This document shows positions 33,543 to 42,087 of a stretch of DNA of 64,000 bases, piece by piece. Both the position numbers and the translations under genes were made by a program. Every line of letters starts with the position of its first letter. Position 1 is the first letter of the stretch. Below the pieces are notes generated by a model. It was not told the origin of the DNA, ran no database searches, and was given only the letters and a program-made list of their open reading frames with translations. Source of the stretch: Magnetospirillum sp902729445 (GTDB lineage: Bacteria; Pseudomonadota; Alphaproteobacteria; Rhodospirillales; Magnetospirillaceae); contig NZ_CACVCE010000004.1 in NCBI RefSeq assembly GCF_902729445.1, positions 68,231 through 132,230 on the forward strand, written 5' to 3'.

Positions 33543-35276
33543 TCAGCGCATTTCCTCCACCGGCTCGACGCCGAAGATTGCCAGGCCCGACGCGATCACC
33601 GCCGCCACCGCCTTCAACAGGGCCAGACGGGCGACCGACAGCTCGCGGTCCTCTTCCAGCAGGAAGCGCAGCTGAACGTCGTCCTTGCCCTTGTTCCACA
33701 GGCCGTGGAAGCCGGCCGCCACCTCGGTCAGGTAGAAGGCGACGCGGTGCGGCTCGTGGGCCTCGGCGGCGCTTTCGACCAGACGCGGCCAACCGGCCAG
33801 CAGCTTGATCAAACCAAGCTCGGCCGGATCGGTCAAGCGGCCCAAAGCCGCTTTGGCCAACGCTTGGCCCGACAAATCCTGGTCGGGCCACAGGGCGGCG
33901 CCGTGGCGGCTCACCGATTGGCAGCGGGCATGGGCGTATTGGACATAGAAGACCGGATTGTCGCGCGACTGTTCCAGCACCTTGTCGAGGTCGAAATCCA
34001 GGTGGGCATCGTTCTTGCGGGTCAGCATGATGAAGCGGACCACATCCTTGCCGACCGCTTCGACCAGATCGCGAAGCGTGACGAAGGTGCCGGCCCGCTT
34101 GCTCATCTTGTAGGGCTGGCCGCCCTTCAGCAGATTGACCATCTGGCACAGCTTGACGTCCAGGGCGCCCTGGCCCTCGCTGACCGCCTTGACGGCGGCC
34201 TGCATGCGCTTGACGTAACCGCCATGGTCGGCGCCCCAGATGTCGATCTGGTCGGCGAAGCCGCGGCGGAACTTGTCCTGGTGATAGGCGATGTCGGACG
34301 CGAAATAGGTCCACGACCCATCGGACTTCTTCAAGGGGCGATCGACGTCGTCGCCGAATTGGGTGGCGCGGAACAGCACCTGCGGGCGCGGCTCCCAATC
34401 ATCCAGGACCTTGCCCTTGGGCGGCTCCAGGATGCCGGTATAGACCTCGCCGCGCTCTTCCAGGAAGGCCAGCGCCGCATCGACCTTGCCGCCCTCGACC
34501 AGGCCGCGTTCCGAGGTGAAGACGTCGTGCACCACGCCCAAGGCCGCCAGATCGTCGCGGATCATGTCCATCATCGCGTCCACCGCGATGGGGCGGATGA
34601 TGGCCAGGCCTTCGGCCTCGTCCTTGGCCTTGAGATCGGCTCCGAAGCGGTCGGCCAGCAATTGGCCCAGGGGCTTCAGATACTCGCCCGGATACAGGCC
34701 CTCGGGGATGTCGCCGATGTCTTCGCCCAAGGCCTCGCGATAGCGCAAGTAAGCCGAGCGGGCCAGCACGTCGATCTGGCCGCCGGCATCGTTGATGTAA
34801 TATTCGCGGGTGACGTCGAAGCCGGCCTTGGCCAGCAGCGAGGCCAAGGCGTCGCCGACCACGGCGCCGCGCGCGTGTCCGATATGCATCGGTCCGGTCG
34901 GGTTGGCCGAGACATATTCGACATTGACCCGGTGGTTCTTGGGCGCGCCCGCGCCGTAAGCCGGGCCGGCGGCGACGATGTCGGCCAGCCGCTCGGCCCA
35001 GAAGGAATCGGCCAGGCGCAGATTGATGAAGCCGGGGCCGGCGATCTCGACATCGGTGACGGCGGGCAGTTGGCGCAGCTCGGCGGCCAACTTTTCCGCC
35101 AGGTCGCGCGGCTTCATGTTGGCGGCCTTGGCCAGCACCATGGCGGCATTGGTGGCGACGTCGCCGTGGGCGGCCTCGCGCGGGGGCTCGGCGGTGACGC
35201 GGGCGGTATCCAGACCGGGAACGATACGGTCGACAATGGCGACGATGTCGTCGCGGAAGGCAGCGAAAAGGTTCAT
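33543..35276 (-). CDS. argS: Arginyl-tRNA synthetase
   Basis: The 577-aa class I synthetase has an N-terminal Add-1 domain, VSANPTGPMHIGHARGAVVGD (HIGH), YINDAGGQI, KMSKRAGTFVTL and a C-terminal DALR anticodon domain. The ATG at 35276 (MNLFAAFRDD) is the family start; the frame continues 16 codons upstream but the residues there are not ArgRS-like. It sits between dgt and the SPOR gene on the minus strand. Confidence 0.97.
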   Translation of the reverse strand: MNLFAAFRDDIVAIVDRIVPGLDTARVTAEPPREAAHGDVATNAAMVLAKAANMKPRDLAEKLAAELRQLPAVTDVEIAGPGFINLRLADSFWAERLADIVAAGPAYGAGAPKNHRVNVEYVSANPTGPMHIGHARGAVVGDALASLLAKAGFDVTREYYINDAGGQIDVLARSAYLRYREALGEDIGDIPEGLYPGEYLKPLGQLLADRFGADLKAKDEAEGLAIIRPIAVDAMMDMIRDDLAALGVVHDVFTSERGLVEGGKVDAALAFLEERGEVYTGILEPPKGKVLDDWEPRPQVLFRATQFGDDVDRPLKKSDGSWTYFASDIAYHQDKFRRGFADQIDIWGADHGGYVKRMQAAVKAVSEGQGALDVKLCQMVNLLKGGQPYKMSKRAGTFVTLRDLVEAVGKDVVRFIMLTRKNDAHLDFDLDKVLEQSRDNPVFYVQYAHARCQSVSRHGAALWPDQDLSGQALAKAALGRLTDPAELGLIKLLAGWPRLVESAAEAHEPHRVAFYLTEVAAGFHGLWNKGKDDVQLRFLLEEDRELSVARLALLKAVAAVIASGLAIFGVEPVEEMR

Positions 35277-35357
35277 GTCTCTCGGTTTCACCAGGGTTGC
35301 CGCAGGGCTGCCGGACTGTGCCATCCACGGGCGCGACTGTCCACCTTTGACCGCCGC

Positions 35358-36539
35358 TTACGGCTTTTCCTGCATGTCGAACAGCCGCCGATGTTCGTCC
35401 AGCGCGAAGCGGTCGGTCATGCCGGCGATATAGTCGGCCACCACCCGGGCGGTCTTGGCGGTGCCCGGCCCGTCGGACAGGCGGCGCCATTCGGGCGGCA
35501 GGCATTCCGGTTCCGCATGCAGCAGATGAAACAGGTCCTTCACCACCCGGCGGCCCTTGCTGGTCATGCGGTTGACGGTGAAGTGGCGGTACATGTTGGG
35601 GAACAAAAACGCCTTCAACGCCCGGTCATTGGCCCGCATCTCGTCGGAGAAAGCCACCAATGGTTCGGGCAGGGCGCGCACATCGGCGGCCGTTTCCGGC
35701 TTGTGCTTGTCGATGCGCCGTCTGGTCTCGGCGATGCAGTCCAGGATCATCATGCCGATCATCCGGCGCACCACCTCGTGGATATGCAAGGACAACTCGG
35801 CATCGGGGTATTCGGCGGCGACCGCCCGGAACACCGGCCCGACCAGCGGCACGTCGGCCAGGTCGCGAATGGTGAACAGGCCGGCCCGCAAACCATCGTC
35901 GATGTCGTGGTTGTTATAGGCGATGTCGTCGGCCAGGGCCGCCACCTGGGCCTCGGCGCTGGCGAAGGTGGCCAGTTCCAAATCGTGGCGGGCGACATAT
36001 TCGGTGATGGCGCCCGGCAGCACCTTGTCGGGCTTGACCGCCAGCGGCCCGGTCAAGGGGCCGTTATGCTTGACCAGTCCTTCCAGCGTCTCCCAGGTCA
36101 GGTTCAGGCCGTCGAACTCGACATAGCGGCGTTCCAGCTTGGTGACCACCCGCAGCGACTGGGCGTTGTGGTCGAAGCCGCCGAAATCGGCCAGCACCTC
36201 TTGCAGCGCGTCCTCGCCGGCATGGCCGAAAGGGGTGTGGCCCAGATCGTGGGCCAAAGCCAGCGATTCGGCCAGATCCTCGTCCAGGCCCAGGACGCGG
36301 GCGATGGAACGGGCGATCTGCGACACTTCCAGCGAATGGGTCAGGCGGGTGCGGAAATTGTCGCCCTCGTGATAGACGAAGACCTGGGTCTTGTATTGCA
36401 GGCGGCGGAAGGCGGCGGAATGGATGATGCGGTCGCGGTCGCGCTGGAACGGCGTGCGCGTGCTGCTTTCCGGTTCGGCATGCAGCCGCCCGCGCGAGGC
36501 GCCGGCCTGACAGGCATAGGGGGCGAGGAAGCTGTTCAT
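35358..36539 (-). CDS. dgt: Deoxyguanosinetriphosphate triphosphohydrolase-like protein
   Basis: The 393-aa HD-domain protein shows RTPFQRDRDRIIHSAAFRRLQYKTQVF, RTRLTHSLEVSQIAR, ALAHDLGHTPFGHAGE (the HD metal site) and DDIAYNNHDIDDGLRAG. It matches the Dgt-like type 2 group of alphaproteobacteria, which hydrolyses dNTPs to deoxynucleosides and triphosphate. It heads the dgt-argS-SPOR-nagZ row and is divergent from erpA. Confidence 0.95.
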   Translation of the reverse strand: MNSFLAPYACQAGASRGRLHAEPESSTRTPFQRDRDRIIHSAAFRRLQYKTQVFVYHEGDNFRTRLTHSLEVSQIARSIARVLGLDEDLAESLALAHDLGHTPFGHAGEDALQEVLADFGGFDHNAQSLRVVTKLERRYVEFDGLNLTWETLEGLVKHNGPLTGPLAVKPDKVLPGAITEYVARHDLELATFASAEAQVAALADDIAYNNHDIDDGLRAGLFTIRDLADVPLVGPVFRAVAAEYPDAELSLHIHEVVRRMIGMMILDCIAETRRRIDKHKPETAADVRALPEPLVAFSDEMRANDRALKAFLFPNMYRHFTVNRMTSKGRRVVKDLFHLLHAEPECLPPEWRRLSDGPGTAKTARVVADYIAGMTDRFALDEHRRLFDMQEKP

Positions 36540-36660
36540 GCCAGGACACTACAAGCGCGCATCGGCCCATGCAACCGGTTGGACTTTACGGGGCGCATGC
36601 CCATTTGGTAGTTTTGGAACAATTCCGCATTCCGACACCGAATTCGAGGTCCGAAAATCC

Positions 36661-36990
36661 ATGTCCAACGTGTCCCTGACCATCAGCGCCGCCGAGCGCG
36701 TCCAGTCCCTGATCGCCATCGAAGGCAAGCCCAACCTGATGCTGCGTCTGGCGGTGTCGGGCGGCGGCTGCTCGGGCTTCCAGTACGGCATCACCCTTGA
36801 CGACAAGGTCAATGACGACGACGTCGTCTCGGAACAGCACGGAGTCAAGCTGGTGGTCGATGAAACCTCGATGAGCTTCCTGGACGGCACCGAGCTGGAT
36901 TTCGTGGAAGACATGATGGGGGCCAGCTTCCAGTTCCGCAATCCCAACGCCACCTCGACCTGCGGCTGCGGCTCCAGCTTCTCGGCTTAA
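36661..36990 (+). CDS. erpA: A-type iron-sulfur carrier (ErpA/IscA family)
   Basis: The 109-aa protein has the three conserved cysteines of A-type carriers: one in VSGGGCSGFQYGI and two in STCGCGSSFSA. FLDGTELDFVEDMMGASFQFRNPNA is typical of ErpA rather than IscA. It delivers Fe-S clusters to apo-proteins. The ATG at 36661 gives the standard length. The 121-bp gap to dgt holds the short dyad GGAA-CAA-TTCC at 36616-36626. Confidence 0.93.
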   Translation: MSNVSLTISAAERVQSLIAIEGKPNLMLRLAVSGGGCSGFQYGITLDDKVNDDDVVSEQHGVKLVVDETSMSFLDGTELDFVEDMMGASFQFRNPNATSTCGCGSSFSA

Positions 36991-37067
36991 GCGGGTCCCC
37001 TGGCTTTTTCCCGCAGGGTCATGTTATGGTGTGTCATCATGTTGGTGACACAAGATATAGCGTGATC

Positions 37068-37862
37068 ATGCAGGGCGACGTTTTCCAGGCCGACGAACAC
37101 GGGCCGGCCGAGCAGCCGGGCGAACGGCTGCTGCTGGATCTCGACGGATTCGAGGGGCCGCTGGACGTTCTGCTGGCCCTGGCGCGCGAGCAGAAGGTCG
37201 ATCTTGCCAAGCTGTCGATCCTGAAGCTGGCCGACCAATATCTGGAATTCGTCGCCCGCGTCCGCCAGCATCATCTGGACCTGGCCGCCGAATATCTGGT
37301 GATGGCGGCGTGGCTGGCCTATCTGAAGTCGCGCCTGCTGCTGCCCGAACCCGAGCCCGAGCCGGGCGAGCAGCCGACCGCCGCCGAGATGGCGGAAATC
37401 CTGGCCTTCCGCCTGCGCCGGCTGGAAGCGATGCAAAGTGCCGGCACCGCCTTGATGGGCCGGCCGCAACTGGGCCGGCATTTCTTCGCCCGCGGCGAAC
37501 CGGAAGGAATCGAGGTGGTCACCCGCTCGCTGTACGACGTGCAATTGTTCGACCTGCTGAAGGCCTATGCCGACCATGTGGTGCGGACCTCGGTGCGCAC
37601 GCTGCATATCGAGGCGCCCGATCTTTATTCGGTCGAGGACGCTTTGCGCCGGTTGGAGCGCATGCTGGGCCGCATGCCCGACTGGTCGGTGCTGTCGTCC
37701 TATCTGCCGGCCATCCTGGGCGACCCGTTGAAGATGAAGTCGGCCATCGCCTCGACCTTCATCGCCGCCCTGGAACTGGCCAAGCAGGGCCGGGTGCAGT
37801 TGCGCCAGGATGGCGGACCCTATTCGCCGATCTACATCAAGGCCGGCGGGGTGGCGGCATGA
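37068..37862 (+). CDS. scpA: Segregation and condensation protein ScpA
   Basis: The 264-aa kleisin of the SMC condensin complex has the family start LDLDGFEGPLDVLLALAREQKVDLAKLSI and AAEYLVMAAWLAYLKSRLLLP. Its winged-helix C-terminus is KSAIASTFIAALELAKQGRVQLRQD. The start is uncertain: ATG at 37068 fits homologs; ATG at 37026 (AGGG upstream) would add 14 residues. An inverted repeat GTGTCA-N9-TGACAC lies at 37031-37051. The stop overlaps the scpB start. Confidence 0.94.
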   Translation: MQGDVFQADEHGPAEQPGERLLLDLDGFEGPLDVLLALAREQKVDLAKLSILKLADQYLEFVARVRQHHLDLAAEYLVMAAWLAYLKSRLLLPEPEPEPGEQPTAAEMAEILAFRLRRLEAMQSAGTALMGRPQLGRHFFARGEPEGIEVVTRSLYDVQLFDLLKAYADHVVRTSVRTLHIEAPDLYSVEDALRRLERMLGRMPDWSVLSSYLPAILGDPLKMKSAIASTFIAALELAKQGRVQLRQDGGPYSPIYIKAGGVAA

Positions 37863-38518
37863 CCGATCCCGATCACATCCGCCTGGTCGAGGCCCTGCTG
37901 TTCGCCAGCCACCAGCCGTTGGACGAGCGGACCCTGGCCGACAATCTGCCACCCGATACCGATGTCGCCGCCATATTGGTTGATTTGCAGCAAGATTATG
38001 CAAGTCGCGGCGTCAATCTGGTGTGTCGGGGCGGAAAATGGGCGTTTCGCACCGCCGACGACCTGGCCGGCCGCCTGGCGGTCGAGCAGGTCCAGGCCCG
38101 CCGCCTGTCGCGCGCCGCCATCGAGGTGCTGGCGATCATCGCCTACAACCAGCCGATCACCCGCGCCGAGATCGAGGAGGTGCGCGGTGTCGCCCTGTCC
38201 AAGGGCACGCTGGACCTGTTGTTCGAGGCCGGCTGGATCAGGCCGCGCGGCCGGCGGCGCTCGCCCGGCAAGCCGCTTCTGTGGGGGACCTCGGACGGCT
38301 TTTTGGATCAGTTCGGTCTGGAAAGCCTGGACGATCTGCCGTCCTTGAAGGAACTGAAGGCCGCCGGCCTGCTTGATGCCCGCCCGGCCGCCGACGCCTA
38401 TGGCAATCGCGCCGTCGATGGCCTGATCCCTGTCGATACCGACGAGGACGAAGCCGAGCCCGAACTGGACCTGCTGGACAGCGAGGACGATGACGAGGTG
38501 TTGGGCCTGGCGGAGTAG
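37859..38518 (+). CDS. scpB: Segregation and condensation protein ScpB
   Basis: The 219-aa protein has the tandem winged-helix ScpB pattern: IRLVEALLFASHQPLDERTLA, then RLSRAAIEVLAIIAYNQPITRAEIEEVRGVALSKGTLDLLFEAGWI. The C-terminal 35 residues are strongly acidic (DTDEDEAEPELDLLDSEDDDE). It works with ScpA and SMC in chromosome condensation. The start overlaps the scpA stop by 4 bp (ATGA). Confidence 0.94.
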   Translation: MTDPDHIRLVEALLFASHQPLDERTLADNLPPDTDVAAILVDLQQDYASRGVNLVCRGGKWAFRTADDLAGRLAVEQVQARRLSRAAIEVLAIIAYNQPITRAEIEEVRGVALSKGTLDLLFEAGWIRPRGRRRSPGKPLLWGTSDGFLDQFGLESLDDLPSLKELKAAGLLDARPAADAYGNRAVDGLIPVDTDEDEAEPELDLLDSEDDDEVLGLAE

Positions 38519-38532
38519 GGGGCAATCCGGCG

Positions 38533-38557
38533 TTGCCAATTGCGAGTGATTGGCAAT
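38533..38557 (+). promoter_or_regulatory. Dyad TTGCCAAT-N8-ATTGGCAA with Fur-like core
   Basis: The arms 38533-38540 and 38549-38556 are perfect inverted repeats. Overlapping them is ATTGCGAGTGATTGGCAAT (38539-38557), a 19-bp imperfect palindrome resembling alphaproteobacterial Fur-type boxes. It is 55 bp before the iron-type ABC permease gene. The Fur assignment is inference from sequence likeness and position. Confidence 0.5.
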
Positions 38558-38611
38558 ATCCTGGCCAAGCCCGCATGATCCGTGGGGGCATCTTCCTGCT
38601 TCGACGGACCG

Positions 38612-40282
38612 ATGGCCGATCTCGACCTTGCCGAAACCTTCCATGATCCCGTCGCGCCGGTGCCGACCGCGCCGGCCCGGCGCTTTTCCGGCTGGAGTGC
38701 GGCGTCGCTGGTGATCGCCATCCTGGTCGGTGCGCCGGTTCTGGTGGTGGCCGGGCATCTGTTCGCGCCCTCGGGCGAGGTATGGGCCCATCTGGCCGCC
38801 ACGGTGCTGGCCGATTACATCGTCAATTCCCTGTGGCTGATGGTCGGCGTCGGCGCCGGGGTGACCTTCGGCGGCGTCGGTGTCGCCTGGCTGGTGACCA
38901 TGTGCCGCTTCCCCGGTTCGCGCATGCTGGAATGGGCGCTGCTGCTGCCGATGGCCATGCCGGCTTATGTGGTGGCCTACACCTATACCGGCCTGTTGGA
39001 TTACGCCGGTCCGGTGCAGTCGGGTTTGCGGGCCGTGTTCGGCTGGTCGTCGGCCCGTGATTATTGGTTCCCCGAAATCCGCTCGCTGGGGGGCGCCATC
39101 TGGGTGATGACCATGGTGCTGTACCCCTATGTCTACATGCTGGCGCGTGCGGCTTTCCTGGAACAGTCGGTCTGCGTGCTGGAAGCCAGCCGCACCCTGG
39201 GGCGCAGCCCGTGGCGGGCTTTCCGCGAGGTGGCGCTGCCGCTGGCGCGTCCGGCCATCGCCGCCGGGGTGGCGCTGGCCCTGATGGAAACCCTGAACGA
39301 TTTCGGCACCGTCCATTATTTCGCCGTCGATACCTTCACCACCGGCATCTACCGCACCTGGCTGGGCCTGGGCCAGCCGGCAGTGGCCGCGCAGCTGGGG
39401 GCGGTCTTGATGGTGTTCGTGCTGGGGCTGGTGCTGGTGGAACGGATGTCGCGCGGCGCCGGGCGCACCCACCACACCACCAGCCGCTGGCGCACGCTGC
39501 CGCGCTTTCGCCTGAAAGGCCTGCGCGCCCTGGCCGCGCAAATCTTCTGTTGCGCGCCGCTGCTGCTGGGTTTCCTGGTTCCGGCCGCCACCCTGGCCGC
39601 CTGGTCGTGGGAGGTCGGGGCCGACCAGGTGTTCGCTGCCGACTTCGCCGGCCTGGTGACCAACAGTTTCATCCTGGCCGCCGTGGCGGCGGGGGCTGCG
39701 GTGCTGGTGGCGGTGGTGCTGGGGTACGCCCAGCGCCTTGATCCGTCGGGCCTGAACCTTGGCGCGGTGCGGCTGGCCAGCCTGGGCTATGCCGTGCCGG
39801 GATCGGTAATCGCGGTGGGAACCCTGGTGGCGCTGGGCTTTGTCAATCAGGTTGTCGGATTGATGCTGATCGGCAGCGTCGCCGCCCTGGTCTATGCCTA
39901 TCTGGTCCGTTTCCTGGCGGTGTCGTTCAATGCGGTCGAGGCCTCGCTGGGCAAGGTCACCGCCTCGATCGAGGCGGCGTCGCGCACCCTGGGCAAAGGC
40001 CCGTTCGCCACCTTGTGGCGGGTCCATGTGCCGATCATCCGGGGCTCGCTGCTGTCGGCGGCGCTTCTGGTGTTCGTCGATGTCATGAAGGAATTGCCGG
40101 CCACCTTGATCATGCGCCCGTTCAATTTCGACACGCTGGCGGTCCGAGCCTTTTCGCTGGCCTCGGACGAGCGCCTGGCCGATGCGGCGGCGCCGGCCTT
40201 GGCCATTGTGCTGGTCGGCCTGGTGCCGGTCATCGGTTTAAGCCGCGCCATCGCCCGTTCGCGCCCCGGAGGAGGAGAATGA
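38612..40282 (+). CDS. ABC transporter permease, FbpB/SfuB iron(III) type
   Basis: The 556-aa protein is a fused double permease with about 12 membrane helices. It has two EAA coupling loops: LEASRTLGRSPWRAFREVALPLARP and EAASRTLGKGPFATLWRVHVPIIRG. This layout and motifs such as MAMPAYVVAYTYTGLLDYAGPVQ are typical of ferric-iron permeases; thiamine or phosphonate permeases are less likely. The ATG at 38612 is preferred over a GTG 30 bp upstream. It overlaps the ATPase gene by 4 bp. No binding-protein gene lies nearby. Confidence 0.9.
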   Translation: MADLDLAETFHDPVAPVPTAPARRFSGWSAASLVIAILVGAPVLVVAGHLFAPSGEVWAHLAATVLADYIVNSLWLMVGVGAGVTFGGVGVAWLVTMCRFPGSRMLEWALLLPMAMPAYVVAYTYTGLLDYAGPVQSGLRAVFGWSSARDYWFPEIRSLGGAIWVMTMVLYPYVYMLARAAFLEQSVCVLEASRTLGRSPWRAFREVALPLARPAIAAGVALALMETLNDFGTVHYFAVDTFTTGIYRTWLGLGQPAVAAQLGAVLMVFVLGLVLVERMSRGAGRTHHTTSRWRTLPRFRLKGLRALAAQIFCCAPLLLGFLVPAATLAAWSWEVGADQVFAADFAGLVTNSFILAAVAAGAAVLVAVVLGYAQRLDPSGLNLGAVRLASLGYAVPGSVIAVGTLVALGFVNQVVGLMLIGSVAALVYAYLVRFLAVSFNAVEASLGKVTASIEAASRTLGKGPFATLWRVHVPIIRGSLLSAALLVFVDVMKELPATLIMRPFNFDTLAVRAFSLASDERLADAAAPALAIVLVGLVPVIGLSRAIARSRPGGGE

Positions 40283-41346
40283 CCGAAGGAACCGCCGAGA
40301 CCTGCCCGGCCGGTCTGTATCTCGACGCCATCTCGCATTCCTATGGCGCCCAGCCGGTGGTGCAAGGGGTCACCCTGGCGGTGCCGCCCGGCCAGTTGGT
40401 GTGCCTGCTGGGGCCGTCGGGCTGCGGCAAGACCACCACCTTGCGCATCGCCGCCGGGCTGGAGCGGCCGTCCCGGGGCCGGGTGCTGCTGAACTGCCAG
40501 ACGGTGTCGGGTGACGGGCTGCACCTGCCGCCCGAGGCCCGCAATGTCGGCTTCCTGTTCCAGGATTACGCCCTGTTTCCCCATCTGAACGTCGCCGCCA
40601 ATGTCGCTTTCGGCCTGGACAAGATGGCCCGCGCCGAACGCGCCCAACGGGTGGTCGAGATGCTGCGCCAGGTCGGCATGGAATCCTATGCCGAGGCGTG
40701 GCCGCACCAATTGTCGGGCGGCCAGCAGCAGCGGGTCGCCCTGGCCCGCGCGCTCGCGCCCCGGCCGCGCCTGATGCTGCTGGACGAGCCGTTCTCCGGC
40801 CTGGACAAGCGCCTGCGCGATCAGGTCCGCGACGAGACCCTGCATGTTCTGAAATCGTCGGGTGTCTCGACCCTGATGGTGACCCACGACCCGGAAGAGG
40901 CGATGTTCATGGCCGATTCCATCGCCCTGATGAAGGATGGAAGGGTGGTCCAGATGGGCACGCCCGAGGAATTGTACCTGAACCCGGAGACGCCGTTCGT
41001 CGCCTCGTTCTTCGGCGAGGTCAACCTGATCCCGGTGACGGTCAGGAACGGCGCCGTCGAGACGCCCTTCGGCCCGGTGGCGGCGCCCGATCTGGGCGAG
41101 GGCGCCCCGGCCGAGTTGCTGATCCGCCCCGAAGGCCTGACCCTGGTCCCCGACAGCGCCGGCATTGCCGAGGTGCTGGCGTCTCGCATGCTGGGCCGGG
41201 TGTCGCTGATCCACCTGAGGGCCGGCGGGCTGCACCTGCATGCCCGCGTGCCCGGTCGTTTCATGCCGGCCGAGGGCACCAGGCTGGCGGTCCGCCTGGA
41301 TCACAGCCAGGCCCACGTCTACGCCGCCGAGCCGGGAAATTCTTAA
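40279..41346 (+). CDS. ABC transporter ATP-binding protein, FbpC iron(III) type
   Basis: The 355-aa ATPase has Walker A GPSGCGKTTT, Q-loop FLFQDYALFPHLNV, signature LSGGQQQR, Walker B LMLLDEPFSGLD and switch His in VTHDPEEAMFMAD, plus a C-terminal TOBE-like domain. Spacing and motifs fit the FbpC/SfuC group. It is translated with the permease (ATGA overlap). A ferric-binding protein must be encoded elsewhere, or the system uses another donor. Confidence 0.9.
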   Translation: MTEGTAETCPAGLYLDAISHSYGAQPVVQGVTLAVPPGQLVCLLGPSGCGKTTTLRIAAGLERPSRGRVLLNCQTVSGDGLHLPPEARNVGFLFQDYALFPHLNVAANVAFGLDKMARAERAQRVVEMLRQVGMESYAEAWPHQLSGGQQQRVALARALAPRPRLMLLDEPFSGLDKRLRDQVRDETLHVLKSSGVSTLMVTHDPEEAMFMADSIALMKDGRVVQMGTPEELYLNPETPFVASFFGEVNLIPVTVRNGAVETPFGPVAAPDLGEGAPAELLIRPEGLTLVPDSAGIAEVLASRMLGRVSLIHLRAGGLHLHARVPGRFMPAEGTRLAVRLDHSQAHVYAAEPGNS

Positions 41347-41427
41347 GGGGGCGGTTGCTCTTGGCCCGCTCATCTGCGATGATCCGCGCCCACACCTTTT
41401 TCACCCTTGGCCTGGGAGATACGTTTC

Positions 41428-41667
41428 ATGGGTAGCTTCAGCATCTGGCACTGGCTGATCGTGCTGGTCATCGTGCTGCTGCTGTTCGGCGCGGGCAAGA
41501 TTCCGAAGCTGATGGGCGACATGGCGAAGGGCGTCAAGGCCTTCAAGAAGGGCTTGAACGAGGACGAGGACGGTGCCGCGACGCCGGCCGCGCCCGCTGC
41601 CGGCTCGCCGCAGATCGACGGACAGGCCCAGCCGAAGCCGGCCGAAAAGGAACCGGCCAAGCACTAG
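41428..41667 (+). CDS. tatA: Sec-independent protein translocase subunit TatA
   Basis: The 79-aa protein has one N-terminal membrane helix (IWHWLIVLVIVLLLFGAGKIP), the amphipathic helix GDMAKGVKAFKKGLNE with the conserved FKKG, and an acidic, Ala-Pro-rich tail. TatA forms the pore for folded proteins with twin-arginine signals. The TRAP binding protein at 8935 carries such a signal. GGGAGAT precedes the ATG at 41428. Confidence 0.95.
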   Translation: MGSFSIWHWLIVLVIVLLLFGAGKIPKLMGDMAKGVKAFKKGLNEDEDGAATPAAPAAGSPQIDGQAQPKPAEKEPAKH

Positions 41668-41712
41668 GTTCGGCGTCACGCCGGGCTTGTCGCCGCTGGG
41701 GGACCATCGCGC

Positions 41713-42087
41713 ATGTTCGATGTCGGTTGGGATGAGATGGCTTTGGTGGCCGTGGTGGCGTTGATCGTCATCGGCCCGAAAGACTTGCCCGCCGTGTTGC
41801 GGCAGATGGGGATGTGGACCCGCAAGGCCCGCGAATTGGCCGGCGAGTTCCAGCGCGGCGTCGATGACATGGTGCGCGAGACCGAAATCTCGGACTTGAA
41901 GGCCCAGGTCGAGAAGGCCACCGATCCCAACGCGCTTCGCCGCGAGATCGAAAAGACCATCGACCCGACCGGCGACATCGCCAAAAGCCTGGAAGCGCCC
42001 AGCCTGCCGTCGCTTGACGCGGCCCCCACCCAGCCCGAGCCCACGGCCGCCCCGGTCGAAACCCCGTCAAGGCCGCCCGCGCCGTGA
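41713..42087 (+). CDS. tatB: Sec-independent protein translocase subunit TatB
   Basis: The 124-aa protein opens MFDVGWDEMALVAVVALIVIGPKDLPAVLRQMG, the TatB membrane helix and conserved Gly-Pro-Lys hinge. A longer charged amphipathic helix and a Pro-Ala-rich tail follow. TatB forms the substrate receptor with TatC. The stop overlaps the GTG start of tatC. Confidence 0.95.
   Translation: MFDVGWDEMALVAVVALIVIGPKDLPAVLRQMGMWTRKARELAGEFQRGVDDMVRETEISDLKAQVEKATDPNALRREIEKTIDPTGDIAKSLEAPSLPSLDAAPTQPEPTAAPVETPSRPPAP

Noticed and set aside
33492..36611. A 1039-codon open frame on the plus strand opposite argS and dgt
   Set aside because: It is antisense to two well-supported genes. Such long shadow frames are expected in high-GC DNA, and the protein has low-complexity Gly/Gln/Arg-rich composition without motifs.
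37832..40027. A 731-codon open frame on the minus strand opposite scpB and the ABC permease
   Set aside because: The product is Gln/His/Arg-rich without domains and lies opposite genes with clear motifs.
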